From the NCBI RefSeq assembly GCF_002399615.1, contig NZ_DHDZ01000035.1, positions 281 through 16,981 on the forward strand: 16,701 nucleotides of DNA, read 5' to 3'. Shown here one piece after another: positions 15,222-16,701 of the stretch. Below the pieces are notes generated by a model, which worked only from the letters and a program-made list of their open reading frames with translations, searched no databases and was not told the DNA's origin. The DNA is from Pedobacter sp. UBA4863. GTDB lineage: Bacteria; Bacteroidota; Bacteroidia; Sphingobacteriales; Sphingobacteriaceae. Numbering within the stretch: position 1 is the first letter of the stretch; every line of letters starts with the position of its first letter. The translations under genes and the position numbers were made by a program.

Positions 15222-15641
15222 ATGAGCACAAATAGAACTTTTACCATGATTAAGCCTGACGCTGTTGCTAATGGCCACATTGGTTCAATCGTAAATGATA
15301 TTACCAAAGCTGGATTTAAAATCATTGCTTTAAAATACACTAAACTTTCGGCCGAAAAAGCTGGCGAATTTTACGCTGTGCACAAAGAACGTCCTTTTTA
15401 TAACGATTTAGTTAGTTTTATGTCTTCTGGCCCTATCGTGGCGGCTATCTTAGAAAAAGATAATGCTATTGAAGAGTTTAGAAACCTAATTGGCGCTACC
15501 AACCCTGCCGAAGCTGCAGAAGGAACAATCCGTCAGAAGTATGCAAAATCAATTGATGCAAATGCTATCCACGGTTCTGATTCTGATGAGAATGCGCAAA
15601 TTGAAGGTGATTTCTTCTTCGCTGCCAACGAACGTTTCTAA
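15222..15641 (+). CDS. ndk: nucleoside diphosphate kinase
   Basis: This enzyme balances nucleoside triphosphate pools by transferring the gamma phosphate through a phosphohistidine. The 139-residue protein starts MSTNRTFTMIKPDAV with K11. It contains RPFYNDLVSFMSSGP at 57-71, NPAEAAEGTIRQKYA at 94-108 and the active-site NAIHGSDS with H117, and ends in FFFAANERF. Length and motifs are standard. The ATG at 15222 is chosen because conserved sequence begins there and the promoter occupies the bases where a longer form would start. It is a single-gene unit with its own promoter and a terminator at 15676-15705. In this window it follows a mobile repeat element, which ends about 40 bases before its promoter. 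Confidence 0.96.
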   Translation: MSTNRTFTMIKPDAVANGHIGSIVNDITKAGFKIIALKYTKLSAEKAGEFYAVHKERPFYNDLVSFMSSGPIVAAILEKDNAIEEFRNLIGATNPAEAAEGTIRQKYAKSIDANAIHGSDSDENAQIEGDFFFAANERF

Positions 15642-15675
15642 TTTAACTAGTTTCGCAAAGCGATAAAATTATAGG

Positions 15676-15705
15676 TAAGCACTCTTTTTGGGTGCTTATT
15701 TTTTT
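15676..15705 (+). terminator. ndk terminator
   Basis: TAAGCAC (15676-15682) pairs with GTGCTTA (15692-15698) around a 9-nt loop, followed by seven T (15699-15705). It lies 34 bases after the ndk stop. The loop and T-run overlap the promoter of the next gene. Confidence 0.85.
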
Positions 15706-15717
15706 GTTGTATATTTC
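15688..15717 (+). promoter_or_regulatory. promoter of the second FKBP gene, inside the ndk terminator
   Basis: TTG at 15688-15690 (in the terminator loop), a 19-base spacer and TATATTTC at 15710-15717 match TTG-N19-TAnnTTTG with one mismatch. The ATG at 15735 follows 17 bases later, nearly the same spacing as at ndk. Confidence 0.5.
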
Positions 15718-15734
15718 GCCTTTTAACACAAATA

Positions 15735-16508
15735 ATGAAGAAAATATTTTTAATAGCACTAGCATCTGCCGCTGCTTTTAATGCGGCTGCACAAACCAAA
15801 CCTAAAACCACTACGGCAAAAAAAACAGTACCAGTTAAAAAAACTGCTGCAATTACTGTTGCCAAACCAGTTATTTTTAAAAATAAGCTAGATTCTGCCA
15901 GCTACGCTTTTGGTATAGCCATGGGGGGCAACCTAAAATCTGGCGGCCTAGAAAGCTTAAACTACGACCTTTTAACCAAAGGCTTAAAAGATGCCTTTAA
16001 TAAAGATGCCAAACCTCTGATGGATGAACAAGTTTGTCAAAGCGCAATTAACAGCCTGTTCGAAAGCTTAAACAAAGTACGCGAAGCCAAAGAAAGGGTA
16101 AAGTTTGAACCAACCATTAAAGAAGGCGAAACTTTCTTAGCGCAAAACAAAACTAAACCCGGCATTAAAACCACTGCTAGCGGCTTACAATACGAAGTGC
16201 TTACAGAAGGCACCGGCACACAGCCAAAAACTACCGACCAAGTTACCGTACACTACAAAGGCACCTTGTTAAACGGTTTTGAATTTGATAGTTCGTACAA
16301 AAGAAACCAGCCCACCTCTTTTGGACTAAACCAAGTAATACCAGGCTGGACAGAAGGCGTTGCCTTAATGAAAGAAGGTGCTAAATATAGATTTTTCATT
16401 CCCTACAACTTAGCATACGGCTCTAGAGGCGCAGGCCAAGATATTCCACCTTACAGCACATTGATTTTTGAAGTGGAACTGATTAAGGTTGGCGGAAAGG
16501 AACAGTAA
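15735..16508 (+). CDS. FKBP/Mip-type peptidyl-prolyl isomerase, exported
   Basis: A predicted periplasmic prolyl isomerase and chaperone. Residues 1-19 are a signal peptide (MKKIFLIALASAAAFNAAA, then Q20) with no lipobox cysteine. Residues 20-45 are a Lys/Thr/Ala-rich spacer. Residues about 50-145 are the helical FKBP_N dimerisation domain (LDSASYAFGIAMGGNLKSG, and LMDEQVCQSAINSLFESL). Residues about 155-253 are FKBP_C: VTVHYKGTLLNGFEFDSS, VIPGWTEGVALMKEGAKY, FIPYNLAYGSRGAG, and IPPYSTLIFEVELI. The active-site Y174, F184, D185, V201-I202, W205 and Y228 are present. The 257 residues and layout match FkpA/Mip. It is a separate unit from ndk and is only distantly similar to the lipoprotein FKBP at 12638-13651. 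Confidence 0.93.
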   Translation: MKKIFLIALASAAAFNAAAQTKPKTTTAKKTVPVKKTAAITVAKPVIFKNKLDSASYAFGIAMGGNLKSGGLESLNYDLLTKGLKDAFNKDAKPLMDEQVCQSAINSLFESLNKVREAKERVKFEPTIKEGETFLAQNKTKPGIKTTASGLQYEVLTEGTGTQPKTTDQVTVHYKGTLLNGFEFDSSYKRNQPTSFGLNQVIPGWTEGVALMKEGAKYRFFIPYNLAYGSRGAGQDIPPYSTLIFEVELIKVGGKEQ

Positions 16509-16532
16509 TATTGCTCAAACGCTTTAATTCGT

Positions 16533-16562
16533 AAAAGACATCTTTATAGGGTGTCTTTTTTT
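16533..16562 (+). terminator. terminator of the second FKBP gene
   Basis: AAAAGACATC (16533-16542) pairs with GGTGTCTTTT (16550-16559), with one G-U pair and a 7-nt loop, and continues into a T-run to 16562. It begins 25 bases after the stop. Confidence 0.85.
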
Positions 16563-16633
16563 ATTGTCCCACCAATATTGAAGCGTAACATAATAAAAAA
16601 TACACTTCAAACATCATTTCAGATAGGTCTTAA

Positions 16634-16676
16634 CCCAAACTCACATTAACTAACGTGAGTTTGGGGTCTTATTTTT
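16634..16676. terminator. second strong hairpin with T-rich tail
   Basis: CCCAAACTCAC (16634-16644) pairs perfectly with GTGAGTTTGGG (16655-16665) around a 10-nt loop; GTCTTATTTTT follows. It is stronger than the terminator 70 bases upstream. It could be a backup terminator, or it could serve a minus-strand gene beyond the window. I see nothing else in 16563-16701. Confidence 0.5.
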
Positions 16677-16701
16677 ATGCTATGCCACATGTCAAGCCCT
16701 A

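Overview
The window comes from a Bacteroidota chromosome, most likely a Sphingobacteriaceae member of the Pedobacter type. The evidence is a SusC/SusD pair, promoters of the TTG-N~19-TAnnTTTG kind, few Shine-Dalgarno sequences, several FKBP/lipoprotein genes with short AT-rich spacers, and a tRNA end with no encoded CCA. The species assignment is inference; no marker gene here fixes it.

Layout. Bases 1-130 hold the 3' end of a tRNA and a bidirectional terminator. Bases 130-2759 (minus strand) carry a three-domain persulfide dioxygenase/rhodanese fusion (CstB-like), with a Crp/Fnr-type palindrome upstream, and a type I asparaginase (ansA). Bases 2882-11721 form a compact polysaccharide utilisation locus. 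It has a 967-residue transmembrane beta-propeller/Y_Y_Y/LuxR-HTH regulator on the minus strand, and divergently a susC-susD-GH16 operon on the plus strand that ends at a strong hairpin terminator. The 245-bp divergent region contains three direct copies of AGGGAGGT at helical spacing, which are good candidate operators.

Bases 11761-14852 (minus strand) carry housekeeping genes: tatD, a lipoprotein FKBP-type prolyl isomerase with one degenerate and one intact FKBP domain, and nrnA (DHH/DHHA1). The FKBP leader has been duplicated together with its start codon, creating a five-codon upstream ORF. Bases about 14939-15140 hold a MITE-like element: imperfect terminal inverted repeats, an inner palindrome, and a head-to-head pair of 29-nt C/G-rich REP-like hairpins. 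Bases 15222-16508 (plus strand) carry ndk and a second FKBP/Mip-type isomerase, each with a recognisable promoter and terminator. The last 190 bases hold two hairpins.

How the genes work together. The central locus is a small glycan importer. The GH16 enzyme has the laminarinase-type catalytic motif ExDxxE and would cut a beta-1,3-glucan such as laminarin. SusD captures and SusC imports the oligosaccharides, and the propeller regulator senses a periplasmic product and switches on the operon directly, without a kinase. The persulfide dioxygenase fusion acts alone in sulfide/persulfide detoxification. The remaining genes are envelope protein folding (two FKBPs), nucleotide/RNA turnover (nrnA, ndk), DNA 3'-end processing (tatD) and asparagine catabolism. 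The nearest thing to an undescribed system is the single-protein transmembrane regulator paired with the AGGGAGGT repeats. The duplicated FKBP leader and the nested repeat element are the next most interesting.
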